A program made the position numbers and the translations under genes. From Alphaproteobacteria bacterium (GTDB taxonomy: Bacteria; Pseudomonadota; Alphaproteobacteria; Caulobacterales; Hyphomonadaceae): DNA of 64,000 nucleotides. Where the stretch lies: the NCBI GenBank assembly GCA_016125405.1, contig WGLW01000004.1, forward strand, positions 1 to 64,000, in the 5' to 3' direction. Shown piece after piece: positions 18,284 to 27,015 of the stretch; the first letter of the stretch is position 1, and each line of letters opens with the position of its first letter. The notes under the pieces were generated by a model. That model made no database searches, was not told the DNA's origin, and saw only the letters and a list, made by a program, of their open reading frames with translations.

Positions 18284-18586
18284 ATGAGACTCTGGATCGC
18301 GATGTTCGGTGCGTTTGTGGTTTCAGGCGCGGCGTACGCCGACGATCACGCTCGCAAACCGGGCTGGGCTGAAATCGAGGCGGCGGCCAAAGCCTGTTCC
18401 GTAAAGATTGTCAGGCAGACGCTACCATCTGGGCTGGCGGCCATCGGACACGGCCCGGTCTACAGGCTGGATGACGCCTCCACCCGCGCGCAGCGGTATT
18501 GTTTTTATCAGCGGATGAACATGAGCACTGTGGAACGGCTGCTTCGCGAGCAAGAATTTGCGAAAAGCGGGTCGGCGGTGGAATGA
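18284..18586 (+). CDS. Small secreted hypothetical protein
   Basis: A protein of 100 residues with a signal peptide ending AAYADD (about 1-20). The mature part has two Cys (KACSVKIVRQ and QRYCFYQRMN) that could form a disulfide in the periplasm, and an Arg/Glu-rich C-terminal helix. No family recognised. It stands alone, bracketed by oppositely oriented repeat units, which suggests an independent unit of expression or a mobile cassette-like position. Confidence 0.6.
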   Translation: MRLWIAMFGAFVVSGAAYADDHARKPGWAEIEAAAKACSVKIVRQTLPSGLAAIGHGPVYRLDDASTRAQRYCFYQRMNMSTVERLLREQEFAKSGSAVE

Positions 18587-18614
18587 AGGGCTGCGATCAA
18601 GATGCCGTGTGTCT

Positions 18615-18630
18615 GCGAAGGCCGGGGTCC
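18615..18630. repeat. Partial GC-rich palindromic repeat unit
   Basis: GCGAAGGCCGGGGTCC is the outer two-thirds of the 23-base unit, in inverse orientation to 18207-18229. Confidence 0.85.
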
Positions 18631-18632
18631 AG

Positions 18633-19091
18633 CTAGAGCCAGCGGCGGACCTTGGCGGAATAGGCCGAGTAGGTTTCGCCGAAGGCTTCGGTGAGCTGCT
18701 GCTCCTCGTAGGGAACGACGACCCTGTCGAGCACCATGACGGGAAAGACGATCAGCAGGAGCGGCCAGAGCGAGCCGTAAGCCAGGACGCCGCCGAGGTA
18801 GATCAGGATCAGCGCGAGATACATGGGATTGCGGCTGAACCGGTAGGCGCCGGAGGCCACGAATGCTGACGGCTTGCCGAAGGGGTTCAGCGTTGTCCGT
18901 CGCGAAAGAAGCATGGCCACCAGCACAACGGAAAACACGAAGGCCACGCCGAGGACGAGAAACCCTTCGATCTCGCCGCTGGTCCAGCGCGGCGGCGCGC
19001 CGGCCAGCCACTGGATCAGCGCCCCCGCCGCAAACGTCAGAGCGAACAGGATGGGCGGCGGCATCATCAATGGAAGCGGCGGCTTGCGCAT
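18633..19091 (-). CDS. Isoprenylcysteine carboxyl methyltransferase (ICMT)-like membrane protein
   Basis: A protein of 152 residues with AGGGAG before the ATG. There are about four membrane segments. The C-terminal half has the signature of the PEMT/ICMT-like phospholipid or isoprenoid methyltransferase group: GAYRFSRNPMYLALILIYLG and VPYEEQQLTEAFGETYSAY, which bind S-adenosylmethionine at the membrane. In bacteria the substrates are mostly unknown lipids or small molecules. It is isolated between two repeat clusters. Confidence 0.85.
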   Translation of the reverse strand: MRKPPLPLMMPPPILFALTFAAGALIQWLAGAPPRWTSGEIEGFLVLGVAFVFSVVLVAMLLSRRTTLNPFGKPSAFVASGAYRFSRNPMYLALILIYLGGVLAYGSLWPLLLIVFPVMVLDRVVVPYEEQQLTEAFGETYSAYSAKVRRWL

Positions 19092-19240
19092 GAGGGGCTC
19101 CCTTCAACGCATGATCCCAGCTACCGAATAGGCTTGAGCGCCGCAAGACGGGCGCGGTCTCCCTGCGTTGCAAATTGATGTTGGGAGAGGCCGATTCCGC
19201 TGCGGGAGGGGCAGATTCAATCTAGCTGGCGGATGAGTCT

Positions 19241-19320
19241 GGGCCCCGGCCTTCGCCGGGGACACGGTCTTGATGTTTGTTGAACCCTCTCCACCGCATC
19301 CCCGGCGAAGGCCGGGGTCC
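19241..19320. repeat. Inverted pair of the GC-rich palindromic repeat
   Basis: Units at 19241-19263 and 19298-19320 face each other with a 34-base spacer, as in the pair at 13239-13320. They lie upstream of the divergently placed ICMT-like gene and just past the end of the desaturase gene. Confidence 0.9.
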
Positions 19321-19331
19321 AGGGCTCTCCT

Positions 19332-20285
19332 TCAGACCGCGACGGCTTCTGATGATCTCGACGCGCACCGGTTCAGCACGGCGATGTAGCCCTTGGTCAC
19401 CGACATCTTTTCGATGTGGCCTTTGCGTTTCAGCCCGTTGTGGACGGCCTCAAGGCGGTAGCAGGGCACGTACATGAACATGTGGTGCTCGCAGTGATAG
19501 TGCACCCAGAAGGGCGCGATCAGCAGGCGCTCGATCGGGTTGGCGAGCGTGGTGCGGGCGTGGCTGAACGGGTTATCGGCGGTGACGTTCTCGACCATCG
19601 CGTGTTCGGCCATCGAGCGCACGCGCGTGACCAGCGGGAACCAGGTCGCCATCGGAACCAGCCAAAGGGCGAACCAGACCCACCAGTAGCCGAACGCCGC
19701 AAGCAGCGCGAAGGCGGCGGCGTTGACGATCCAGAAACGGCGGCCGGGGTGATCCACGACGCGGGATTTCTTCGGCGGCTTGCGCGCGAGCACGCGTTTC
19801 AGCGTCGGCTGGACGCGTTGCTTGAAGAAGGTCTGGCCGGTGAGGTCGCGAATGAACTTGCGGGTGAGCGAGCCGCGCGTGACGGGGAAGGGTTTCGACA
19901 GAACGAGGTCGGGGTCTTCCGGCTGCTCGGTGAACTTGTGGTGAGTGAGGTGATAGGGGCGATATCGTTTGAGGCTGTTGCCGATGGGCGCGCCGCAGAA
20001 CCACTCGGCCATCCAGTCGTTGAGTTTCGCATTGGGATGCAGGCCGCCGTGCGCCGCATCGTGCTCCAGCACGGCGAGGCCGAGCTGGCGGGCGCCGATC
20101 AGCATCACGGCGAGGATATAGGTCAGCGGGTTCGGGAAGATCACGAACAGCGCGCCGGCGCCGATGATGACCGCCCATGCATAGGCGATCAGCGCAGGGC
20201 CCCGCCATTGCGACGGCGCCGTCAGGCGCGCCCATTCCTCCGGCGCGAAGATGGTCTTGGGATCAATGCGGGAAACAGCAGCCAT
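19332..20285 (-). CDS. Fatty acid desaturase family protein
   Basis: A membrane di-iron protein of 317 residues. The three His boxes are HDAAHGG, HLTHHKF and HYHCEHHMF, in the order and spacing of acyl-lipid desaturases; the last box is followed by MYVPCYRL. About four membrane segments flank them. It would introduce a double bond or a hydroxyl into a lipid or fatty-acyl chain; the exact substrate (fatty acid, carotenoid or sphingoid) cannot be read. The ATG at 20285 has no ribosome binding site but is placed just after a TATAAT, which suggests a leaderless message. Confidence 0.88.
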   Translation of the reverse strand: MAAVSRIDPKTIFAPEEWARLTAPSQWRGPALIAYAWAVIIGAGALFVIFPNPLTYILAVMLIGARQLGLAVLEHDAAHGGLHPNAKLNDWMAEWFCGAPIGNSLKRYRPYHLTHHKFTEQPEDPDLVLSKPFPVTRGSLTRKFIRDLTGQTFFKQRVQPTLKRVLARKPPKKSRVVDHPGRRFWIVNAAAFALLAAFGYWWVWFALWLVPMATWFPLVTRVRSMAEHAMVENVTADNPFSHARTTLANPIERLLIAPFWVHYHCEHHMFMYVPCYRLEAVHNGLKRKGHIEKMSVTKGYIAVLNRCASRSSEAVAV

Positions 20286-20291
20286 GGCGGG

Positions 20292-20297
20292 ATTATA
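20292..20297 (-). promoter_or_regulatory. Consensus -10 box, leaderless start of the desaturase gene
   Basis: On the minus strand TATAAT occupies positions -12 to -7 relative to the A of the desaturase ATG, so transcription would begin at the start codon itself. No convincing -35 box and no Shine-Dalgarno are seen. Confidence 0.5.
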
Positions 20298-20452
20298 GCA
20301 GGCTCGCAGGTTTCCGCGAGCGTGACGTAGGGACGCCCGGCCTGACCCGGCGCCTACCCCATTGATTTCCAATTGCCTGAGGCGGTGCGATCGGCCAAAC
20401 CGGCGCGCGGACAAAGTCGCCCCCGCGTATCACCGGATCTGTAAAGACGCCC

Positions 20453-21307
20453 ATGATCGATGCGCGGACCCTCCTGCTGACGACGCTTGCGATGGTGGCG
20501 TTCGCCGCCAACTCGCTGTTGTGCCGGCTGGCGCTGGCGCCGGGCTCGATCGATCCGGCGAGCTTCATGACGCTTCGAATCCTGTCCGGCGCCTTTGTGC
20601 TGGGGCTGATCGTTCTCTCGCGGCGGCGCAGGTCGTGCACCGGCGGCGGCTGGCGCAGCGCGCTGATGCTGTTTGGCTATGTCGCCTTCTTTTCCTTCGC
20701 CTACCGGTCGCTGGGGGCTGGGACCGGCGCGCTGATCCTGTTCGGCGCCGTGCAGCTGACCATGTTCGCGGCGGCCCTGAGGGCGGGCGAGCGGTTTGCG
20801 CCGCCGGGGTGGCTGGGGCTCGGGCTTGCCGTGGCGGGGCTGGTCTATCTGGTCCTGCCGGGCGTGAAGGCGCCGGACCTGGCGGGCGCCGGCATGATGG
20901 CGCTCGCAGGCGTTGCGTGGGGACTTTATTCGCTGTCCGGACGGGGCGCCGCCGATCCCCTTGGCGCGACGGCGCGAAACTTTCTCTACGCCGCGCCGCT
21001 GGTTGCGATCGTGAGCCTGGTTTTCCTGAAGGACTTTCATGTGTCGCCCTGGGGCGCCGCGCTGGCCGTCATGTCCGGCGCGGTCACATCGGGGTGCGGA
21101 TATGTTGTGTGGTATGCGGCCTTGCCGCGGCTGAGCGCGACGCAGGCGGCGATCGTTCAGCTCACGGTTCCGGCGATCGCCTCGTTCGGCGGCGTCGTGT
21201 TCCTGTCGGAAAACCTGACCTTGCGGCTGGTTCTGGCGTCGGCGGCGACGCTGGGCGGCGTCGCCATCGTGCTGTTACAGCGCGCCGGAAAGCGGGCAAA
21301 GGCCTGA
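20453..21307 (+). CDS. EamA/DMT-type transporter
   Basis: A membrane protein of 284 residues with about ten hydrophobic segments arranged as two EamA repeats: MIDARTLLLTTLAMVAFAAN starts the first, and the second ends with TVPAIASFGGVVFLSENLT, the family's conserved Pro/Glu region. Drug/metabolite transporters of this type export amino acids, nucleosides or other metabolites. The substrate is not evident. It is followed after 113 bases by the lipase-like lipoprotein gene. Confidence 0.9.
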   Translation: MIDARTLLLTTLAMVAFAANSLLCRLALAPGSIDPASFMTLRILSGAFVLGLIVLSRRRRSCTGGGWRSALMLFGYVAFFSFAYRSLGAGTGALILFGAVQLTMFAAALRAGERFAPPGWLGLGLAVAGLVYLVLPGVKAPDLAGAGMMALAGVAWGLYSLSGRGAADPLGATARNFLYAAPLVAIVSLVFLKDFHVSPWGAALAVMSGAVTSGCGYVVWYAALPRLSATQAAIVQLTVPAIASFGGVVFLSENLTLRLVLASAATLGGVAIVLLQRAGKRAKA

Positions 21308-21420
21308 CGCGATCACGCAACTGCGATTCCGGACGCGGAAGGCGCGGCGGCTTTGGGGGGTGGCGGCGGCGCGCTGGCGGCGTACTGTGGCGGCGAGTCA
21401 AAGTTACGGGAGCCAGGTGC

Positions 21421-22710
21421 ATGAAACGGACACACGTCATCCTGATGTCGGCGGCGGCCGCTCTGGCGCTGGCGGCATGCGCCAAGGAGACGCCGGTGAA
21501 GGACGGCCAATCCGGCATTGCGCCGCCTGCAGCGACAGCGGATGCGGCGCCCGCGATCACGATGCCCGCGATCAATCCCGCCGATGGCGATGGCGGCATG
21601 CCGGACTTCTACACGACCGCGCCTACCTCGATGACCGAACTGGCCAAGCCCGGCCTGATGCTGCGCACCGAGGCGCTGCCGGATGAAGATTCGCTCGCCA
21701 GCGCCGGCAGCGCGCAGCGCATCATCTATTCATCGACGAACGGGCTGGATGGGAAGACGCCGATCATGGTGTCGGGCGCCGTGTTTCTGCCGAAGGGCCA
21801 GAAGCCCGCAGACGGCTGGCCGGTGATCGCCTGGGCGCACGGAACCGTCGGCGTCGCGGATATCTGCGCGCCGTCCTACAATCCGCGTTCGGATCGCGAT
21901 GCAAAATACCTCAACCACTGGCTCGACCAGGGCTATGCGGTGGTGGCCTCGGACTATCAGGGGCTCGGCGTGCCCGGCGGGCATCCCTATCTGGCGACGC
22001 GGCCCGAGGCCTATTCGGTGCTGGACGCGGTGCGCGCGGCGGAGGGATTCTCCAAGTACGGCCTGTCGAAAAAGGTCGTGCTGGTGGGGCAGAGCCAGGG
22101 CGGCGGCGCGGCCTTCGCCACGGCGACGGAAGCGGCGGCCTACGCGCCCGAACTCGACATTCGCGGCACGGTGGCGACGGGCACGCCCTATTTCACCGCC
22201 GATCAGGCGCCGGTGGTGCGCGATCCCAACGCGGTCGAGGGCGTGTTCGCCTATACGCTCTACATCATGCATCTGGCGGCGCAGGCCGATCCGTCGTTCA
22301 AGCCGGACGACATCCTGACCGACGCCGCCAAGCCGACCTTTGAACTCACGCGCACGGCCTGCCTTGGCGCGGTGGAGCACAGCATTATCGACAGCAGCCT
22401 GTCGCAGGCGGCGGCCTTCGAAACCGATCCGACGGAAGTGATGTCGAAATTCTACAAGCTGATGGCGTATTCGAACCTCAAGCCGAAAGGCCCGGTCTTC
22501 ATGGGTACGGGCGGCAAGGACCATGACGTTCCGCCCGCTGGGCAGGAGCGCCTGTTCCAGGACGCCTGCAAGGCCGGAGCGGTGATCGACCATCACGTCT
22601 ACGCCGATCTCGACCATTCCGGCACGGTCAACGGATCGCTGCCGGATTCGACCCCGTTCGTGGAGCGGGCCTTCGCTGGCGAGCCGATCGTGGGGAACTG
22701 TCCGAAATAG
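21421..22710 (+). CDS. Secretory-lipase-like alpha/beta hydrolase, lipoprotein
   Basis: A protein of 429 residues, second paralogue of the gene at 11232. The ATG at 21421 follows GGGAG and opens a lipoprotein signal with lipobox LAAC. A Pro/Ala-rich spacer leads to the hydrolase domain: WAHGTVG, nucleophile elbow GQSQGGGAA, Asp in GGKDHDVPP, His in DLDHSGTVNG. The LIP family acts on acyl esters outside the cell. The long in-frame stretch upstream to 20362 is the shadow of the transporter gene and is not part of this protein. Confidence 0.85.
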   Translation: MKRTHVILMSAAAALALAACAKETPVKDGQSGIAPPAATADAAPAITMPAINPADGDGGMPDFYTTAPTSMTELAKPGLMLRTEALPDEDSLASAGSAQRIIYSSTNGLDGKTPIMVSGAVFLPKGQKPADGWPVIAWAHGTVGVADICAPSYNPRSDRDAKYLNHWLDQGYAVVASDYQGLGVPGGHPYLATRPEAYSVLDAVRAAEGFSKYGLSKKVVLVGQSQGGGAAFATATEAAAYAPELDIRGTVATGTPYFTADQAPVVRDPNAVEGVFAYTLYIMHLAAQADPSFKPDDILTDAAKPTFELTRTACLGAVEHSIIDSSLSQAAAFETDPTEVMSKFYKLMAYSNLKPKGPVFMGTGGKDHDVPPAGQERLFQDACKAGAVIDHHVYADLDHSGTVNGSLPDSTPFVERAFAGEPIVGNCPK

Positions 22711-22731
22711 CTTTGCCCTGGAGTCCAGCAC

Positions 22732-23187
22732 ATGAACCGCATCGTGCTTGCCGCCTGCGCCTGCCTTGCCGTGGGCGCAGCCTATGCTGATCCGAAACCG
22801 GCGCAGGATTACAGCGGACTTCCGGCTGACCTTGCCGCGAGCGCCAGGGCGTTCGATGAAGCGCAGGTGGCCAGCGATGGCGCGGCGCTGAAGGCTCTTC
22901 TGGCGGACGACTACGTGCTGGTCGGCGGCGCCGGAAATGTCGAGACCAGGGCCGGGTTCATTGCGGACTACACCGATCCGGATGTCCGGTTTCAGCCGTT
23001 TCAGGTTGTTGAGCAGGTGAAGACCGTGTGGTCGGACGGCGCGGTGCTGGGCGGCAAGGTCACAATCCGGCTGACGGACCATGGAAAGCCGGCCGAAACG
23101 ACCTTCCGGTTCGCCGACGTCTGGGCCAAACGGCATGGCAAATGGCAGATCGTTTATACCGGCGTGACGCGGTTGCCGGCCTCCTGA
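22732..23187 (+). CDS. NTF2-like (DUF4440-type) secreted protein
   Basis: A protein of 151 residues with GGAG upstream of the ATG and a signal peptide ending GAAYAD. The mature part matches the SnoaL/NTF2-like cone fold: FDEAQVASDGAALKALLADDYVLVGGAGNVETRAGF, split here as helix then strand, and a final FRFADVWAKRHGKWQIVY. Such small proteins act as enzymes or binding partners for hydrophobic ligands. It follows the lipase-like gene by 21 bases and is probably in its operon. Confidence 0.82.
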   Translation: MNRIVLAACACLAVGAAYADPKPAQDYSGLPADLAASARAFDEAQVASDGAALKALLADDYVLVGGAGNVETRAGFIADYTDPDVRFQPFQVVEQVKTVWSDGAVLGGKVTIRLTDHGKPAETTFRFADVWAKRHGKWQIVYTGVTRLPAS

Positions 23188-23336
23188 CAGCCAATTCCGG
23201 GCGCCGCGACATTTTTTCCGCCGGGCGGTATCGGCGGGGAGGACTGATTTGCGGGGCTATGGGCAAGGCGCAAGGCTTGCGCTATGCGACGGGCCTGCGG
23301 ACGGGAGTCGGGACGGCGACGAGGAAGTAGTCTGGA

Positions 23337-24299
23337 ATGGCGCGTACACTTCAATTGTTCCTGTCGAGGAGCTCGGCCCCCAAGGAACTCTCCACCCTGA
23401 TCATGGCGGTTGCCGGCGCCTGCAAGGACATCGGCGCGCTGGTGGCGCGCGGCGCCCTGGCGAACGTGCTGGGCTCGGCCGAAACCGACAACATCCAGGG
23501 CGAGGAGCAGCAGAAGCTCGACGTCCGGTCGAATGACGTGATCCTCAAGGCGGCGGAAGCCTGCGGCGTGCTGGCGGGAGCAGCCTCCGAGGAAGAGGAA
23601 AACCCTGTCCCGCTCAAGGCCGGCGCGCCCTACCTGCTGTTGTTCGATCCGCTCGACGGGTCCAGCAATATCGATGTCAACGTGTCGATCGGAACGATCT
23701 TTTCCGTCCTGCCGGCGAAGCCGGGCGAGGGCGTGGAGCCGTTCCTTCAGAGCGGCCGCAACCAGGTGGCGGCGGGCTATGCCGTCTATGGGCCGCAGAT
23801 CACGCTGGTGCTGACGCTGGGCGAAGGCGTTTCGGCCTTCACGCTCGACCCGCGCTCGGATGAATGGCTGCAGACCGCCGGGCCGCTCGCCGTGCCGGAG
23901 ATGACGCGGGAGTTTTCCATCAACATGTCGAACATGCGCCACTGGGCCGATCCGGTGCGCAGCTATGTCGATGAATGCCTCGCCGGGAAAACCGGTCCGC
24001 GCGCCAAGGATTTCAACATGCGCTGGATCGCCTCAATGGTCGCGGACGTGCATCGCATCCTGACGCGGGGCGGCGTGTTCCTCTACCCGTGGGACAAGCG
24101 CGAGCCGCACAAGCCTGGCAAGCTGCGCCTGATGTACGAGGCCAACCCGATGACGCTGCTGGTCGAGCAGGCGGGTGGGCGCGGCATCGACGGCAACCAG
24201 AACATTCTCGACATCCAGCCGACCTCCCTTCACCAGCGCGTTTCGGTAATGCTGGGATCGAAGGAAGAGATCGACATGCTCGAGGCGAAGCACGCCTGA
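23337..24299 (+). CDS. fbp: Fructose-1,6-bisphosphatase class 1
   Basis: A cytoplasmic enzyme of 320 residues that removes the 1-phosphate of fructose 1,6-bisphosphate in gluconeogenesis. GAGGAAG lies upstream of the ATG. The metal- and phosphate-binding motif is [13 protein letters not shown] (about residues 101-113); other family blocks are [37 protein letters not shown] and [13 protein letters not shown]. Length is normal for class 1. It stands on its own in the plus strand with a transporter gene next. Confidence 0.96.
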   Translation: MARTLQLFLSRSSAPKELSTLIMAVAGACKDIGALVARGALANVLGSAETDNIQGEEQQKLDVRSNDVILKAAEACGVLAGAASEEEENPVPLKAGAPYLLLFDPLDGSSNIDVNVSIGTIFSVLPAKPGEGVEPFLQSGRNQVAAGYAVYGPQITLVLTLGEGVSAFTLDPRSDEWLQTAGPLAVPEMTREFSINMSNMRHWADPVRSYVDECLAGKTGPRAKDFNMRWIASMVADVHRILTRGGVFLYPWDKREPHKPGKLRLMYEANPMTLLVEQAGGRGIDGNQNILDIQPTSLHQRVSVMLGSKEEIDMLEAKHA

Positions 24300-24338
24300 T
24301 CGGCGCCTGAGTATATCCGGGGGACGCGCCTCACCATC

Positions 24339-25262
24339 ATGGCCGGCATTGTCCTTTCGCTCATTCCAGTTTTTGCGCTGATCGCGCTGGGCGTCTTCCT
24401 GAGGCGCCTTGAGCTGCTGGCGCGCGAGGGATGGGCGGCGCTGGAGCGGCTGACCTATTTCGTGCTGTTTCCACCGGTACTGTTCATGAGCGTCGCGGGC
24501 GGATCGTTCGGCGGCGGCGAGGCGCTGCGGCTGGGCCTGGCGCTCGGCTGCGCCGTGATCGCCCTCTCGGCGCTGATGATCCTGGTGCGGCCGTTGTTGC
24601 CGATTTCCGGGGCGCAGTTTTCCAGCGTCTTCCAGGCGGGCATCCGCTGGAACAGCTATGTGGCGCTTGGCGTCATCTCCGGACTGCACGGCAAGGAAGG
24701 CATCGCGCTTTCCGCCGTGGCGTTCGCGGTCATGGTGCCACTCAACAACCTCTTCAGTGTGCTGGTGCTGAGCCGGTACGCCAGCCACACGCCGGCGCCG
24801 ATGTCGCGGGTTGTGCGTACGGTGGCGACCAACCCGCTGATCATCGCGACGCTGCTGGGCGGTCTTGTGGCCGCGAGCGGGGTGCAGTTGCCGAAGCCGG
24901 CGGCGGATACCCTGACGCTGCTGGGGCAGGCGACGGTCTCGATCGGGTTGCTGTGCGTCGGCGCGGCTCTGGACTTCGGATCGATGCGCTCGGCCCGGGT
25001 GGCGATGACGGTGGGGGCGCTGTTCCGGGTTGTGGTGATGCCAGCGATTGCGCTGGGGCTGTGTCTGCTTCTGGGCGTCGGGCCGCTGGGCCTGTCGATC
25101 GCGATGATCTGCGTGTCCTCGCCGGTGGCGACCTCGGCCTACATTCTTGCGCGGCAGCTCGGCGGAGATGCGACCCTGATGGCCAACCTGACGACGCTGA
25201 CCACCCTGCTGAGCCTTTTGATGATGCCGGCCGCGATCCTTGTCGCGCACGCCGTGAGCTGA
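24339..25262 (+). CDS. AEC family transporter (auxin efflux carrier type)
   Basis: A membrane protein of 307 residues with about ten hydrophobic segments. It follows the AEC/bile-acid-like fold: first helices LIPVFALIALGVFLRR, central SVFQAGIRWNSYVALG and VATNPLIIATLLGG, and last helix MMPAAILVAHAV. AEC proteins export or import carboxylates such as malate or malonate, and auxin-like acids. It begins 39 bases after fbp and may be cotranscribed. Substrate unknown. Confidence 0.9.
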   Translation: MAGIVLSLIPVFALIALGVFLRRLELLAREGWAALERLTYFVLFPPVLFMSVAGGSFGGGEALRLGLALGCAVIALSALMILVRPLLPISGAQFSSVFQAGIRWNSYVALGVISGLHGKEGIALSAVAFAVMVPLNNLFSVLVLSRYASHTPAPMSRVVRTVATNPLIIATLLGGLVAASGVQLPKPAADTLTLLGQATVSIGLLCVGAALDFGSMRSARVAMTVGALFRVVVMPAIALGLCLLLGVGPLGLSIAMICVSSPVATSAYILARQLGGDATLMANLTTLTTLLSLLMMPAAILVAHAVS

Positions 25263-25268
25263 CGCGCC

Positions 25269-25640
25269 TCAGGGCAGCGGCGGCGCCTTGAGACGCTTCA
25301 CCAGGTCCTGCCGCGTCTTCCAGGGCTTCCAGGTTGAATGCAAGCGGGAGAGCCAGTGCGAATTCACCGCCATGTGGCGCCGGCCAAGATCGCGTGGCGA
25401 AGGCAGTATCCTGCGTCCAAGAATGTCTATGGCGTGGTCGATTTCCTCGCGCGAAGCGAACTGGAGCGTGCGCCCGCGGTGTTCGACCAGCCAGACCGGA
25501 TAGCCCTTGCCGGGAACGGGAGGGGGCATCGGCGGATCAAAGACCGTCGCGCGGTAGTACGGGCCATCAACGCCGGCGTGCACCCAGGGCGTCAGCGGCG
25601 AGACAGGCCGCTCGGGCTGGTAATCGAGGCGTACGCGCAT
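25269..25640 (-). CDS. Hypothetical protein
   Basis: A soluble, basic protein of 123 residues. The N-terminal part is Pro-rich and contains Trp/Tyr (PLTPWVHAGVDGPYYRATVF), then VWLVEHRGRTLQFASREEID, then a helical, Lys/Arg-rich end. No family recognised and no signal peptide. It lies convergent to the AEC gene (6-base gap) and 31 bases downstream of the AI-2E transporter gene on the same strand. Confidence 0.6.
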   Translation of the reverse strand: MRVRLDYQPERPVSPLTPWVHAGVDGPYYRATVFDPPMPPPVPGKGYPVWLVEHRGRTLQFASREEIDHAIDILGRRILPSPRDLGRRHMAVNSHWLSRLHSTWKPWKTRQDLVKRLKAPPLP

Positions 25641-25671
25641 GGGACGACTTGCCCGCAGGCGCGCGGGAGGG

Positions 25672-26946
25672 TCAAGCCGCTGCTGCGTTCTCCTGGTCTT
25701 CGGGCGCGGGCTTGATGGGGACGGCTTCGGGAATGACGGGTGTTTCTGTTTCTTCGTCGTCGTCGGTTGCAGGTTTCCGGTGACCGAACAGGCCGCGAAT
25801 GCCGCGTTCGTGGCTGCGCTCGATCGCGCCGCCGATCAGGGCGCCGACGGGACGCATCACGGGCGTGTGGTCGCAGACGACCTTGAGCATGATGAGCAGC
25901 GGCAGCGAAACGATGCCGCCGACCGGCCCCCAGATCCACGTCCAGAAACTGACCGCGAGCATGATGGCGAGCGGGTTCAGCGTCATGCGGCGGCTCATCA
26001 CCAGCGGCGTCACCAGATTGGATTCGATGGTGTTGACGGCGAAATAGGCGAGGATGGGAAAGGACGCCTGCAACAGCGTGTCGTAGGTCGCAAGGCCGGC
26101 AAGGCCCATCAGTCCGACGGTGACGGCGGGTCCGAGATAGGGAACGAAGTTGAGGATCGCCGCAATGCCGCCCCACATGGCCGGTTCGGGCAGTTTCAGT
26201 TGCCAGCAGGCAAGTCCGACGGCGACCCCGACGCCGATATTGATAAGCGAGAAGGTCGCTATGTATTCCGAGACGCGCTTTTCCACGTCCCGGAAGGCGC
26301 GCGCCGCCCTTACGCGGTGCTGGAGCTTGGGCTGGAAGGCGATCAGCTTCAGCCGGAAGTCTTCGCGCGTGGCCAGGAAGAAGTAGGTCAGCACCAGCAC
26401 GAACGCCCCCTGGATGGCGATCACCTGCGCCGAGGCGATGAGCGATTCCGTGAGTTCCGGACCCTGGACCACCACCGTGCGCGCCTTGGGTGTGGTTGGC
26501 GCCAGCGACAGGCCGTCGACCTCGTGAGAGATGTTGCTGACGGTCTTCAAGGGCTCCTGGAACTTGTGAATCTGTGCTTCCGCCTTCTTTAGCGTCTTCG
26601 GCGCGTCGTCGAGCCAGTGAGCGGCCGGGGCGGCGATGAAGGAAAAGCCGGCATAGGCGACGCCGCTGGCGATGATCAGGGCGAGCAGGGCCGCAAGCGG
26701 GGTCGGGATTTTCATCCACTCCAGCCGTCCGCAAAGGGGGGCCAGGACCACGGCGAACACAAAGGCGGCCGCGATCGGCAGCATGTAGGCGCGGGCGACA
26801 TAGAGAAGGACGCCGATGGCGACGACGCTGAGAACCGTTAGACAGGCGGCCGTGACGATCTGGGGATTGCGCTCAACCGCAATGAAGGCGTTGCCGGAAA
26901 CTGGAGCCGCCTGACCAAGCCTGCGCCGGATACGCTTCACCATCAC
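25672..26946 (-). CDS. AI-2E family transporter
   Basis: A membrane protein of 424 residues, with GGGGAG before the ATG. Hydrophobic segments occur in the typical AI-2E (PerM/YdiK) layout: two paired helices at the N-terminus (ARAYMLPIAAAFVFAVVLAP), a soluble helical insert (about 100-200), then the conserved core with FLATREDFRLKLI, INIGVGVAVGLACW, GPAVTVGLMGL and SNLVTPLVMSRRMTLNPLA. The C-terminal tail is acidic and Pro-rich. Members move small solutes or sodium; autoinducer transport is not implied. Confidence 0.9.
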   Translation of the reverse strand: MMVKRIRRRLGQAAPVSGNAFIAVERNPQIVTAACLTVLSVVAIGVLLYVARAYMLPIAAAFVFAVVLAPLCGRLEWMKIPTPLAALLALIIASGVAYAGFSFIAAPAAHWLDDAPKTLKKAEAQIHKFQEPLKTVSNISHEVDGLSLAPTTPKARTVVVQGPELTESLIASAQVIAIQGAFVLVLTYFFLATREDFRLKLIAFQPKLQHRVRAARAFRDVEKRVSEYIATFSLINIGVGVAVGLACWQLKLPEPAMWGGIAAILNFVPYLGPAVTVGLMGLAGLATYDTLLQASFPILAYFAVNTIESNLVTPLVMSRRMTLNPLAIMLAVSFWTWIWGPVGGIVSLPLLIMLKVVCDHTPVMRPVGALIGGAIERSHERGIRGLFGHRKPATDDDEETETPVIPEAVPIKPAPEDQENAAAA

Positions 26947-27015
26947 GGCTCTCCCCTTCGCCGCGGCGGGGCGCGCGGCCAGGACAGAACGTGCCGGGAG
27001 AGGAGCCGGTTCCGG

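Noticed and set aside
13239-19320. A CRISPR array suggested by repeated units
   Set aside because: Units are irregularly spaced, face both ways, and have no regular spacers or cas genes.
21730-23136. A 468-codon minus-strand frame across the second lipase gene
   Set aside because: Shadow of a gene with intact catalytic motifs on the other strand.
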